A model generated the notes under the pieces. That model was not told the DNA's origin. It did no database searches and saw only the letters and a list, made by a program, of their open reading frames with translations. A stretch of 64,000 nt of DNA from Cherax quadricarinatus (lineage: Eukaryota; Arthropoda; Malacostraca; Decapoda; Parastacidae), in assembly GCF_038502225.1 (NCBI RefSeq), contig NC_091346.1, forward strand, positions 10,825,362 through 10,889,361, written 5' to 3'. Position 1 is the stretch's first letter, and every line of letters starts with the position of its first letter. This document shows, in pieces, positions 23,185 through 34,247 of this stretch. A program made the position numbers and the translations under genes.

Positions 23185-24037
23185 ATATCTCTATGTCTGA
23201 TATGAGGATGAGGAACAGGATGGGGGCAAGTACTGTGCCTTGTAGGACAGAGATTTTCACTATGGCAGCTTCCCATTTAACTGTTCACTGCTACTTTTTG
23301 TGTTCGATTGGTTAGAAAATTAAAGATCCATCTGCCCACTTTGCCAGTTATCCCTTTAGCACGCATTTTGTGTGCAATTACACCATGATCGCATTTGTTA
23401 AAGGGTTTTACAAAATCTGTGTATACTGCATCTACATTCTGTTTGTCATCCAGTGCATCCAGGATCACATCATAGTGGTCCAGTAGTTACGAGAGGCAGG
23501 AGAGGGCTTCTCTAAACGCAAGTTGCCCTGGATTATGCAATTGTTGGGAATTCAAGTGGTTTGCAGTCATGCTTCTTAGCACTCTTTCAAAGATTTTAAT
23601 GATGTTGGATGTTAGAGCTATTGATCTATAATTATTAACTAATGCTTTACTGCCACCTTTATGGAGTGGGGCTATATCCGTTGCTTTTATTGATTGTGAA
23701 TTTCACCTATGTGTATTCTCCTTCTCCACAGCATACTTACGGCACATAAAAGGGGTTTCTTAATGAACAAAGTTCCACGAGTCTGGGCCTGGGTCTATGT
23801 GCATGGGCATGTTGTCAATGGCTTTCTCAAAGTCTAGTGGAGTTAGGGTTATGTCAGAAATTTGGCATAAATTGATATGGTTTTGAGGTTCATTCATGAA
23901 AAAATTTGGATTGTTGATCTTTAGACTGATTAGTGGTTCGCTAAATACAGAGTCGAATTGAGACTTCAGTATCTCATTCATTTCTTTGTCATATGTGTAA
24001 GTTCCATCTTGTCAGAACCAAGGCCCGAGTCTAGATG
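23185..24037 (-). pseudogene. LINE-A fragment: RT N-terminal part
   Basis: This is the 5'-ward remainder of the split LINE-A copy on the minus strand. Fragments show NVDAVYTDFVKPFNKCDHGV (near 23430) and SEPLISLKINNPNFFMNEPQ (near 23950), matching the better copy with several substitutions and frameshifts. It breaks off at the start of the 25-bp satellite. Confidence 0.87.
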
Positions 24038-25902
24038 AGAGTTTCCTAGGATAACATATGAGAGTTTCCTAGGATAACATATATGAGAGTTTCCTAGGAT
24101 AAGATATATGCGAGTTTCCTAGGATAACATGTATGCGAGTTTCCTAGGATAACATGTATGAGAGTTTCCTAGGATAACATATATGAGAGTTTCCTAGGAT
24201 AACATATATGAGAGTTTCCTAGGATAACATATATGAGAGTTTCCTAGGATAACATATATGCGAGTTTCCTAGGATAACACGTATGAGAGTTTCCTAGGAT
24301 AACATATATGAGAGTTTCCTAGGATAACATATATGAGAGTTTCCTAGGATAACATATATGAGAGTTTCCTAGGATAACATATATGCGAGTTTCCTAGGAT
24401 AACATGTATGAGAGTTTCCTAGGATAACATATATGAGAGTTTCCTAGGATAACATATATGAGAGTTTCCTAGGATAAGATATATGCGAGTTTCCTAGGAT
24501 AACATATATGCGAGTTTCCTAGGATAACATGTATGAGAGTTTCCTAGGATAACATATATGAGAGTTTCCTAGGATAACATATATAAGAGTTTCCTAGGAT
24601 AAGATATATGCGAGTTTCCTAGGATAACATATATGCGAGTTTCCTAGGATAACATGTATGAGAGTTTCCTAGGATAACATATATGAGAGTTTCCTAGGAT
24701 AACATATATGAGAGTTTCCTAGGATAACATATATGCGAGTTTCCTAGGATAACATGTATGAGAGTTTCCTAGGATAACATATATGAGAGTTTCCTAGGAT
24801 AACATATATGAGAGTTTCCTAGGATAACATATATGAGAGTTTCCTAGGATAACATATATGAGAGTTTCCTAGGATAACATATATGAGAGTTTCCTAGGAT
24901 AACATGTATGAGAGTTTCCTAGGATAACATGTATGAGAGTTTCCTAGGATAACATATATGAGAGTTTCCTAGGATAACATATATGAGAGTTTCCTAGGAT
25001 AACATATATGCGAGTTTCCTAGGATAACATGTATGAGAGTTTCCTAGGATAACATGTATGAGAGTTTCCTAGGATAACATATATGAGAGTTTCCTAGGAT
25101 AACATATATGAGAGTTTCCTAGGATAACATATATGCGAGTTTCCTAGGATAACATGTATGAGAGTTTCCTAGGATAACATATATGAGAGTTTCCTAGGAT
25201 AACATATATGAGAGTTTCCTAGGATAACATATATGAGAGTTTCCTAGGATAACATATATGAGAGTTTCCTAGGATAACATGTATGAGAGTTTCCTAGGAT
25301 AACATGTATGAGAGTTTCCTAGGATAACATATATGAGAGTTTCCTAGGATAACATATATGAGAGTTTCCTAGGATAACATGTATGAGAGTTTCCTAGGAT
25401 AACATGTATGAGAGTTTCCTAGGATAACATGTATGAGAGTTTCCTAGGATAACATATATGAGAGTTTCCTAGGATAACATATATGAGAGTTTCCTAGGAT
25501 AACATGTATGAGAGTTTCCTAGGATAACATGTATGAGAGTTTCCTAGGATAACATATATGAGAGTTTCCTAGTATAACATATATGAGAGTTTCCTAGGAT
25601 AACATATATGAGAGTTTCCTAGGATAACATATATGAGAGTTTCCTAGGATAACATATATGAGAGTTTCCTAGGATAACATATATGAGAGTTTCCTAGGAT
25701 AACATGTATGAGAGTTTCCTAGGATAACATGTATGAGAGTTTCCTAGGATAACATATGAGAGTTTCCTAGGATAACATATATGAGAGTTTCCTAGGATAA
25801 CATATATGCGAGTTTCCTAGGATAACATATATGAGAGTTTCCTAGGATAACATATATGAGAGTTTCCTAGGATAACATATATGCGAGTTTCCTAGGATAA
25901 GC
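24038..25902. repeat. 25-bp satellite array
   Basis: About 74 copies of a 25-bp unit containing AGAGTTTCCTAGGATAACAT + ATATG. Each unit has the palindrome TCCTAGGA. Common variants are CGAG for AGAG, ATGTATG for ATATATG and AAGATA for AACATA. It abuts LINE-A on the left. Confidence 0.97.
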
Positions 25903-25974
25903 CTAGGATGTTCGGGCAGAGGGACCTTGGAGCATCGTAAGTAAATAAGTAGATAAATATGTAGGGATCTTTAC

Positions 25975-26230
25975 ACACAACACTTTCTGGTACATTCTCG
26001 GACGTACAGGGTGACACACAACACTTTCTGGTACATTCTCGGACGTACAGGGTGACACACAACACTTTCTGGTACATTCTCGGACGTACAGGGTGACACA
26101 CAACACTTTCTGGAACATTCTCGGATGTACAGGGTGACACACAACACTTTTCGGAACATTCTCGGACGTACAGGGTGACACACAACACTTTCTGGAACAT
26201 TCTCGGATGTACAGGGTGACACACAACACA
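25975..26230. repeat. 41-bp tandem repeat, left block
   Basis: About six copies of a 41-bp unit with GGAACATTCTCGGACGTACA and GGGTGACACACAACACTTTC. Long minus-strand frames here are repeat translations, open in all three frames. Confidence 0.95.
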
Positions 26231-26565
26231 AGACCTTCTTCACGGCTGCTGCAACTAACCCATCTCTTTGGGAAGGACCTACTTCCACTGGGGAATCCCG
26301 CCTACCAGTGACTGCCCTCGTCTGCTGCCCGTCCCTTCCACTGACGCCTATATAAACGCCAGTCTTCTTGCCTTTGCTCCAGACTCTCCTCCACCACGAT
26401 GCTGTGAACACTAACTCCAAGGCCGAGGGACTGATTACCTCATCTTTTGTATATAGTTCCACTGTCTTCCTATTATGTCCTAGAATCTGTATTGATAAAG
26501 CCACTGGATGGCGAAACGTCTACAATAAAGATATCCAGATGTTGCACATGTGTCTTAACTTTCAC
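26231..26565 (+). mobile_element. Penelope-like terminal-repeat fragment within the 41-bp array
   Basis: About 335 bp of non-repetitive sequence interrupts the 41-bp array. It carries a TATA box (TATATAAA, 26349-26356). Downstream lies TTGATAA (26492-26498), a stem GCCA/TGGC around CTGGA (26500-26512), then GAAACGT and AATAAA (26524-26529). The stem plus GAAAC recalls the hammerhead motifs known in Penelope-like element terminal repeats, but the CTGATGA box is not intact. The assignment to that class is inference. No clear target duplication is seen. Confidence 0.55.
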
Positions 26566-26852
26566 ACTTTTCGGAACATTCTCGGACGTACAGGGTGACA
26601 CACAACACTTTCCAGAACATTCTCGGATGTACAGGGTGACACACAACACTTTCCGGAACATTCTCGGACGTACAGGGTGACACACAACACTTTCCAGAAC
26701 ATTCTCGGACGTACAGGGTGACACACAACACTTTCCGGAACATTCTCGGACGTACAGGGTGACACACAACACATTCTGGAACATTCTCGGACGTACAGGG
26801 TGACACACAACACATTCTGGAACATTCTCGGACGTACAGGGTGACACACAAC
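26566..26852. repeat. 41-bp tandem repeat, right block
   Basis: Seven further copies of the same 41-bp unit, with more CCAGAACATT and ATTCTGG variants than the left block. Confidence 0.95.
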
Positions 26853-27320
26853 TGTTTTCTTTAATTTTAAAAGTTACAAAAGGCATAAGTATGTGGGTGT
26901 ATTACTACTTAGGTCGTGCAAGACAGGTATGTGCAAGACAGGTATGTGCAAGACAGATATGTGCAAGACAGATATGTGCAAGACAGATATGTGCAAGACA
27001 GATATGTGCAAGACAGATATGTGCAAGACAGATATGTGCAAGACAGATATGTGCAAGACAGGTATACTTTAATTTTAAAGTTACAAAAGGCATGAGTATG
27101 TGAGGGGAAGAGAGGGGACAGACGGAGGTGGTTGAGGAGCAGATGGCACCTACACAGATACAGTGTATTACTACTTAGGTCGCGCAAGACAGATATGTGC
27201 AAGACAGGTATGTGCAAGACAGGTATGTGCAAGACAGATATGTGCAAGACAGGTATGTGCAAGACAGATATGTGCAAGACAGGTATGTGCAAGACAGATA
27301 TGTGCAAGACAGAACACACT
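26853..27320. repeat. Duplicated segment with 15-bp repeat arrays
   Basis: A segment starting CTTTAATTTTAAAAGTTACA and containing TATTACTACTTAGGTCG plus an array of GTATGTGCAAGACAG (15 bp) occurs twice, at 26858-27062 and 27066-27312. The second copy has ~70 bp of extra sequence before the array. Each array has about nine units. Open frames are repeat translations. Confidence 0.92.
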
Positions 27321-28110
27321 GACATGGCCTGACGCTTTACGTTTCTGTCTTGACATACAAAGAGAATCCACCTAAAAGTTAGGTTTTCACATTATGACCT
27401 TCAGTATTCCGTTTTCTCACAATTTCGTTCAAGAGAACCGGGAACAACGCTGGATAATATTAATCCAAACCTTTGTTTAAGTAAGCCTTTGTCTAATGTA
27501 AACCTTGTTTACATATACAAATGTTTTAGAGTTAGCTTGAGAGAGACAGATGTTATATACAAATAACATTAAATCTGTTTAGGCTAGGGAAACGAAATAG
27601 TTAACTACTCTGAATTACTGATCAGAAGACACATTTTCTGATTATTTCCCCAAAAATAACAACAAAACTAGCCCACGGTAACTTATACAACTTGACATCA
27701 AGAGAATGTTTCTCTTAGACTAAACATGTCAACAGTAAATGTTTAAAGTTTACCATTACCTTAAGCAAAGTTCACCATTATGTGACGCAGCGTCCTAGAG
27801 ACTACCATTATCTGAAATTAAATCTTGACTCCATCCATTACTTTAAAGAAAGTCCTAAAGTCTACCATTCCCTGAAATTAAGCTTCGATTCTAAGAGCTT
27901 GAGATGTCCCCAATCTTCAGCTTCAACGTCGGTTGTCATCTCTCTTCCAGTTTTCATTTTCGTTTACACTATCTTCCTCTTTCATTTCTTCACTTTCTTC
28001 ATCTTTGGACCTCCTTTCCCTACACATCGTCTTCTCACCTTCAGTCTGTCACTGTTTTTTCCGCATTCTATTCTCTTTGATTTTGCTTCGTCGCTAACAT
28101 TTCCACCGTG
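27321..28110. other. Spacer without recognisable gene
   Basis: Unique-looking AT-rich sequence with degenerate internal similarity (repeated TACCATT and TGAAATTA around 27750-27870). A 128-residue frame at 27782-28168 has a hydrophobic middle, no recognised domain, and runs into the SINE. Confidence 0.4.
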
Positions 28111-28405
28111 GCCATCAGGCCATGGTGGCCCGTGCCTTGGTGGCAATAGCTATCGCTTCACACGGTGAAGGGTCCGGGTTCGATTCCCGACGAATGCGGA
28201 AACATTGGGTGTGTTTCTTTACAACTGTTGTCTATGTTCCCCATCAGTAAAATGGGTACCTGGGTGTTAGTCGACTGGTGTGGGTCGCATCCTGGGACAA
28301 AACTAGCCTAATTTGCCAGAAAAACTCAGCATAACAAGTGACTTTCTATATAGTAGTATGTCAGTGATGTCAGCTATGGTCTGTGTACCTTGTACATGTA
28401 CTTGT
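28111..28405 (+). mobile_element. tRNA-derived SINE
   Basis: The tRNA-like head contains the perfect B-box GGGTTCGATTCCC near 28171. The shared body follows (ACTGGTGTGGGTCGCATCC, CTTTCTATATAGTAGTATG), and the end is CTTGTACATGTACTTGTAG. Its 3' end directly abuts the 3' end of the minus-strand LINE-A. Confidence 0.87.
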
Positions 28406-28430
28406 AGTTACCTGGAGGTTATTCCGGGGA

Positions 28431-31400
28431 TCAACGCCCCCGCGGCCCGGTCCATGACCAGGCCTCCCGATGGATCAGGGCCTGATCAACTAGGCTGTTA
28501 CTGCTGGCCGCACGCAGTCCAACGTACGAGCCACAGCCCGGCTGATCCGGCACTGACTTTAGGTATCTGTCCAGCTCTCTCTTGAAGGCAGCCAGGGGTT
28601 TATTGGCAATTCCCCTAATGCTTGATGGGAGGCTGTTAAACAGTTTTGGGCCCCGGACACTTATGGTGCTTTCCCTTAGTGTACCAATGGCGCCCCTACT
28701 TTTTATTGGGGGCATTTTGCATCGCCTGCCCAGTCTTTTACTTTCGTAGGGAGTGATTTCTGTGTGCAGATTTGGGACCATTCCTTCCTTCCAAGATTTT
28801 CCAAGTGTAGATTATGATATATCTCTCCCTCCTGCGTTCCAACGAGTACAAGTCAAGTGCTTCCAAGCGTTCCCAGTAGTTAAGGTGCTTGACAGAACTT
28901 ATACGTGCAGTAAAGGATCTCTGTACACTCTCTAGACCTGCGATTTCACCTGCTTTGAATGGAGATGTTAATGTACAGCAGTATTCCAGCCTAGAGAGAA
29001 CCAGTGATTTGAAAAGGATCATCATTGGCTTGGCATCTCTCGTTTTGAAAGTTCTCATTATCCATCCTATCATTTTCTTTGCACGTGCGATCGTGGCACT
29101 GTTGTGATCCTTGAAAGTGAGATCCTCAGACATTACTACTCCCAGGTCCCTTACAATTGTTTTCCGCTCTATTGTATGGCCGGAGTCTGTAGTATACTCT
29201 GTTCTAGTTATTATCTCCTCCAGTTTTCCATAACGGAGTAGTTGGAATTTGCCCTCATTAAACATCATATTGTTTACCGTTGCCCATTGGAAAACTTTGT
29301 TTATATCTTCTTGGAGATTAACCATGTCCTCAGCAGATGACAGCCTCATGCAGATCCTAGTATCATCCGCAAAGGATGATACGGTGCTGTGGTGTATATC
29401 TCTGTTTATGTCTGATATGAGGATAAGGAATAAGATGGGGGCGAGTACTGTGCCTTGTGGAACAGAGCTCTTCACTATGGCAGCCTCCGATTTAACTCTG
29501 TTGACCACTACTCTTTGTGTTCGATTTGTTAGGAAGTTGAAGATCCATCTCCCCACTTTCCCAGTTATTCCTTTAGCACGTATTTTATGGGCTATTACGC
29601 CATGATCGCATTTGTCAAATGCTTTTGCAAAGTCTGTGTATATTACATCTGCATTCTGATTTTCTTCCAGTGCATCCAAGGCCATGTCATAGTGATCCAG
29701 TAGTTGTGAGAGGCAGGAGCGACCTGCCCTGAACCCATGTTGCCCTGGATTGTGCAGATTTTGGGAATCCAGGTGATTTGCAATCCTGCTTCTTAGCACT
29801 CTTTCAATGATTTTTATGATGTGGGACGTCAGAGCTATTGGTCTATAGTTCTTAGCTAATGCTTTGCTGTCACCTTTATGGAGTGGGGCTATATCCGTTG
29901 TTTTAAGTGACTGTGGAATTTCACCCATGTCCAAGCTCCTCCTCCATAGTGTACTTAGGGCACGCGAGAGGGGTTTCTTGCAGTTCTTAATGAAAACAGA
30001 GTTCCACGAGTCTGGGCCCGGGGCTGAGTGCATAGGCATGTTCTCAATGGCTTTTTCGAAATCTATCGGAGTTAGGGTAATGTCGGAAATCTGGCATACA
30101 TTTATGGAGTTTTGAGGCTCATTCATGAAGAAATCATTTGGGTCGTCTATCCTCAGACTGATTAGTGGCTCACTAAACACAGAGTCGTACTGGGATTTCA
30201 GTATTTCACTCATTTCCTTGTTGTCATCTGTGTAAGTCCCATCCTGTCTGAGTAAGGGCCCGATACTAGATGTGGTATTTGCCTTGTTTTTGGCATATGA
30301 AAAGAAATATTTTGAATTTCTTTCAATTTCACTAATAGCTTTAAGCTCCTCCTGCCTCTCCTGGTTCCTGTAAGAGTCATTTAGCTTAAGTTCGATAGTT
30401 TCCACTTCCCTGGTCAGCGCCTCCTTTCGTGTATCAGATGTTCTAGCACTCCTGAGGAGCTCAGCGACTCTTCGTCGTCTTCTGTAGAGGGAGCGTCTTT
30501 TTCTCTCCAGTTTACTCCTGCTCTTCTTCTTTCTTAGGGGAATATGCGTAGAACATGCTTTGGCTACCAGGAAGTTGATCCTTTCAAGGCACTGGTTTGG
30601 ATCTATGTCATTTAAGACATCTTCCCAACATGTTTCATTTAGGACATGGTTTACCTGGTCCCAGTTGATGTTCTTGTTGTTGAAGTTGTATTTTGTGAAG
30701 ACACCTTCACAGGTACATGCATTCTGCTGATTAGGACCCCTATGCATGTACGTCTGGACTTCGATTAGGTTGTGATCGGAATTAGTTGTTTTTGATATTC
30801 TTATGTCTCTTATCAGGTCCTCATTATTTGTGAAGATAAGGTCAAGTGTGTTTTCTAGTCTTGTTGGCTCCACTATCTGCTGGCTTAAGGTGTGTTTTTC
30901 GCAGAGACTTAGTAGCTCATGTGTGTGTGACCTTTCATCTGCGCTACCTCCGGGGATTGTTTCAGCTATAACATTATTTGCTACATTCTTCCATTTTGTA
31001 TGCCTTAGGTTGAAATCACCAAGCAGTAAGATGTTTGGGGATGGAGCTGGAAGGTTTTCCAAACAGTAATCAATTTTCAGTAGCTGTTCCTTGAACTGTT
31101 GTGAGGTTGCATCTGGTGGCTTGTATACAACCACAATGACTAGGTTTTGGTTCTCGATCTTTATTGATAGAACTTCAACTACCTCATTTGTGGTGTTCAG
31201 CAACTCCGTGCAGATAAGGGACTCTTTGACATACAGGCCAACCCCCCCTTGTTGCCTGTTTTTTCTGTCGTATCTAAAAAGGTTGTAACTACTTATCCAT
31301 ATTTCACTGTCAAAGTGATCTTTTGTGTGAGTCTCTGTGAAGGCTGCAAACATTGCATTAGACTCCTCTAGAAGTCCACTGATAAAAGGTATTTTGTTGT

Positions 31401-31584
31401 TGGTGGATGGCTTAAGGCCCTGTATATTAGCAAATATGAACGAGGTTGTATTCTGTGTTTGTTGGGGGGATTTTGTTATTGGCATCAGTAGTTGTAATTC
31501 TGGAGGGCCATGGGTGGCCACTGGCTGCGCCTCCAGTCCAACAAGGCTCCAAGGTGGTGGACTATTTTTGTTATTTCCTTCCAT
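28431..31584 (-). pseudogene. LINE-A ORF2 (endonuclease-RT), one frameshift near the end
   Basis: A 948-residue frame (31584-28738) holds the AP endonuclease (FANIQGLKP, AFTETH, LLLGDFNLRH, TNSDHNLIEV) followed by RT (YRPIALTSHIIKI, HGFRAGRSCLSQLLDHYDMA, YTDFAKAFDKCDHG, SSVPQGTVLAPILF, catalytic SSFADDTRICM). The C-terminal region includes SLERRRERYIIIYTWKILEG. After ILEG a 4-bp duplication of TTCC (28785-28795 region) shifts the frame. The true C-terminus (MVPNLHTEITPYESKRLGRR and on) continues in the next frame to 28431. The related copy at 38198 reads through this point in one frame. Without that shift the protein would be about 1060 residues, normal for the clade. Nothing shows whether it is expressed. 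Confidence 0.9.
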
Positions 31585-32077
31585 TTTCTTTTTTCGTTTC
31601 CTGCCACTAAAAAATCACCTGGAGTTGGGTTGTCATGGCTACTATTGTTTGTCTTGTGGGGTCTGTGCCTCCTGGTCCCTTTTAGATGGTATGCAGGGCA
31701 CTCGATGTTGTAACACTGCTTCTGGAGGACCGAGGAGTGGCACATTTTTGGGTGAAAGAAAATACAGGAAGAAGAACGACACACTCCTTTAGACAGGAGG
31801 TCGCTACATTTTTTGGGATGGTCAAAGTTGCATGTCCCATTTTTTCCCCTGTTATTCCATGCTTACAGATGCCCCAAGCATAATATTTGCACAAATTCAC
31901 CTTTGGTTGAGAATTGTTGGGAGGTGTGTTGTCAATTTCTGCAGGTTCTGGGACTGCACTATAATCCTCAGTATCCAAGCCAGGGCCACCCCGTCCTGGA
32001 TTCCATCTACTTTCCCCAGTAGAGGAAGGAGGAGACTCCTCTCCAATATCTGTACTGTGGGCCACGGTCTTGTGCAA
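31485..32077 (-). pseudogene. LINE-A ORF1 with CCCH zinc fingers, one frameshift
   Basis: Two overlapping frames (32077-31682 and 31784-31485) join into one protein if a shift near 31820 is allowed. Fingers in order are CKYYAWGIC ... CNFDH (spanning the shift), CSDLLSKGVCRSSSCIFFH and CHSSVLQKQCYNIECPAYH. The last two are C-x8-C-x4-C-x3-H. A basic segment (HLKGTRRHRPHK) follows, then a C-terminal tail that overlaps the ORF2 start by about 100 nt in another frame. CCCH fingers bind RNA in other proteins; most LINE ORF1 proteins with fingers use CCHC, so this is an unusual nucleic-acid-binding ORF1. The upstream Pro/Gln-rich frame (32301-32116) may be its N-terminus. Confidence 0.7.
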
Positions 32078-32310
32078 TGATGGTTGTATATTTACGGTTT
32101 TAGATGGTTGTATATTTACTGTTTTTGTGGTGGTTTTGGTAGTGTCCCTAGGAGAGTCTGGGCTGGCATTAAGGCTGGGGGCTGGGTCTGGGTCAGCACT
32201 GGGGCTGGGGGCTGGGGCTGGGTTTGGGTCAGCGGCTGGGCCTGGGCCAGCACCAGCACTGTGGGTATTAGTGCTATGGCTGGGGGAGCCTGGGCCAGCA
32301 CCAGTAGATA

Positions 32311-32690
32311 TAATATATTTATATTATTATTATATCTTTCTCATTTCTTTGAGCTCTCATCTTCTTGCCTCCATCGACACTTTTCCTGTGCTTTTTTTTC
32401 TGTCTACTCATTAATTTTCCTTTCTTATTCATCTTTTTCTTTATCCAATTCTTCTGTTTCCCCACTCTCTCTCTCTCTCTCGTCAACCAATACTCAACTT
32501 CTGCCAATACTCCCCATGTCTTCCATTTACAACATCCCTTCACCACCCTCCTACACAAACCCTCTGTTACATCTCCTCTAATATATTTTCGTTTGTCTTT
32601 CACTTCTTCCCTTTTCTTCTCGTCTGCTCCTACCAGTACTCAATTTTCTAAATTGTAAAAGTGTGGCCACTTCCGAGCTTTTACCGGGTT
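32311..32690. other. Pyrimidine-rich spacer
   Basis: T/C-rich sequence with a CTCTCTCTCT tract near 32466. Open frames are compositional. No gene seen. Confidence 0.45.
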
Positions 32691-32694
32691 AGTG

Positions 32695-33275
32695 CGGGAG
32701 GCAGTGTAGGTCAGTAGGAGGGGGGTGAGTGGTTAGAGGAGGGGGTGAGTGGTGATAGGAGGGGGTGAGTGGTGAGAGGTGGGGTGAGTGGTGAGAGGAG
32801 GGGGGGTGAGTGGTGAGAAGAGGGGGTGAGGGTGGTGAGAGTAGGGGTGAGTGGTGAGAGTGGGGGTGAGTGGTGAGAGTAGGAGGTGAGTGGTGAGAGT
32901 AGGGGGGTGAGTGGTGAGAGTAGGGGGGTGAGTGGTGAGAGTAGGGGGGTGAGTGGTGAGAGTATGGGGGTGAGTGGTGAGAGTATGGGGGTGAGTGGTG
33001 GGAGTAGAGGTGAGGTTAGTGAGTGGTGGAAGTAGAGGTGAGGTTAGTGAGTGGTGGAAGTAGAGGTGAGGTTAGTGAGTGGTGGGAGTAGAGGTGAGGT
33101 TAGTGAGTGGTGAGAGTAGAGGTGAGGTTAGTGAGTGGTGAGAGTGAAGTTAGTGAGTGGTGAGAGGAAGGGGGTGAGTGGTGAGAGAAAGGGGGTGAGC
33201 GGTGAGAGGAAGGGGGTGAGCGGTAAGAGGAGGGGAGTGGTGAGAGGAGGAGAGTGAGTGGTGAGAGGTGGGGGG
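32695..33275. repeat. G-rich minisatellite (GGGGTGAGTGGTGAGAG)n
   Basis: Irregular repeats of about 17-22 bp built from GTGAGTGGTGAGAGTAGGGG, with a sub-block of GTGAGGTTAGTGAGTGGTGG units at 33005-33140. The minus-strand frame at 33100-33480 reads the repeat. Confidence 0.92.
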
Positions 33276-33539
33276 GAGGGGTGAGATGCGCAAGAACGTT
33301 AGGAGTAAGATGGCTGAAGAGAACAAATGAGATAATGAAGGTTGAGGAAAGTAGGCGAGATGGGTATAATGTTGGAAGGTGAAAGTAGCTTATAAACCGT
33401 ATGGCAGGAGAGGTGCAGCAGTCACAGGTGGTGTCACATTTGTTCAATGTGGAAGTAGGTCGTGCCCAAGAATTAGGCAAGCGAAGAATTCCTAAGTATT
33501 AAGATCCCAAGAAGTTGCAGTGTCTGACAGGTTTGTGAA
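33276..33539. other. Spacer without recognisable gene
   Basis: Purine-rich unique sequence. Nothing recognised. Confidence 0.35.
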
Positions 33540-33830
33540 AGACAGAAGTGCTAAATGTACACTCAAGCACTCAAACATTCTCTCATATACACACACATGC
33601 ATTTATATACAAACTTAGAGTAATACACACACTGTAGACATACACACACATACATTCATGAGTACATGCTATCAAACACAAGCATACAGGCATCATCACA
33701 AATACACTCATGCACACTCATGTATAAATGCGCACATGTGTATGAATGTGCACACATTCGTACACACAAACATTACTAATGCATACAAAGGGGTGCATAC
33801 ACAGTCTCATACATGTGCACATACATGGAT
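33540..33830. repeat. CA-rich low-complexity tract
   Basis: Irregular ACACACATACA-type sequence lies immediately before LINE-C copy 1. A similar CA-rich tract (51890-51945) precedes LINE-C copy 2. Confidence 0.75.
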
Positions 33831-34247
33831 TTTCACTTGCAGGAGAGAAAACGGTTGGTCAAGCTGATCTTCAGGACAGAAACAGTGCAAAACAGGATTC
33901 TGCAAGAGAAATCACGGTTGAAGGAAATATCAACATACAAGAGGGTGTTCTTAGATTGAGACAGAACAAAAACGGAACGACAGCAGCTGAGGGAGACAAA
34001 AGAGGAAGGAGCTACGAAGAGAGACAAGGACAGAATCAGTAGAGGACAACCAGAAGAGGGCAGAGCAACAAGTGCAAGCACACACAGAACCATCCCCAGA
34101 ACCCCAAAACCATACAAACTATCCTAACACAGACCACAATCCACACTTGTGGTCCCCACCCCACACTACGCTGTAGAATCCCACAGCACAATGCCAGGTC
34201 CCCCACCCTCACAGACCCACCAAAACACAGTATTGGAGGGGAAACTG

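Larger units (their letters stand above)
28406..32310 (-). mobile_element. LINE-A, nearly complete CR1/L2-like non-LTR retrotransposon
   Basis: On the minus strand this has a Pro/Gln-rich 5' region, an ORF1 with CCCH zinc fingers, a long ORF2 with AP endonuclease and RT but no RNase H, and a GC-rich 3' end (GGACCGGGCCGCGGGGGCG). The 3' half of ORF2 and the 3' end recur at 10237-11166, 17738-17828, 23185-24037, 38132-39541 and 5018-5085, so it is the dominant LINE of the window. The 5' limit is uncertain. Confidence 0.88.

Noticed and set aside
24038..25902. CRISPR-like array
   Set aside because: The units are contiguous 25-bp repeats with no unique spacers, in a eukaryotic transposon-rich context.
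25892..26886. Cys-rich minus-strand frames resembling a secreted Cys-rich protein
   Set aside because: Several frames are open across the same 41-bp repeat and all repeat exactly with it.
32116..32301. Gly/Ala-rich plus-strand frame (32070-32414) as a gene
   Set aside because: It overlaps the Pro/Gln-rich 5' part of LINE-A on the minus strand and reflects GGGCTG-type low complexity.
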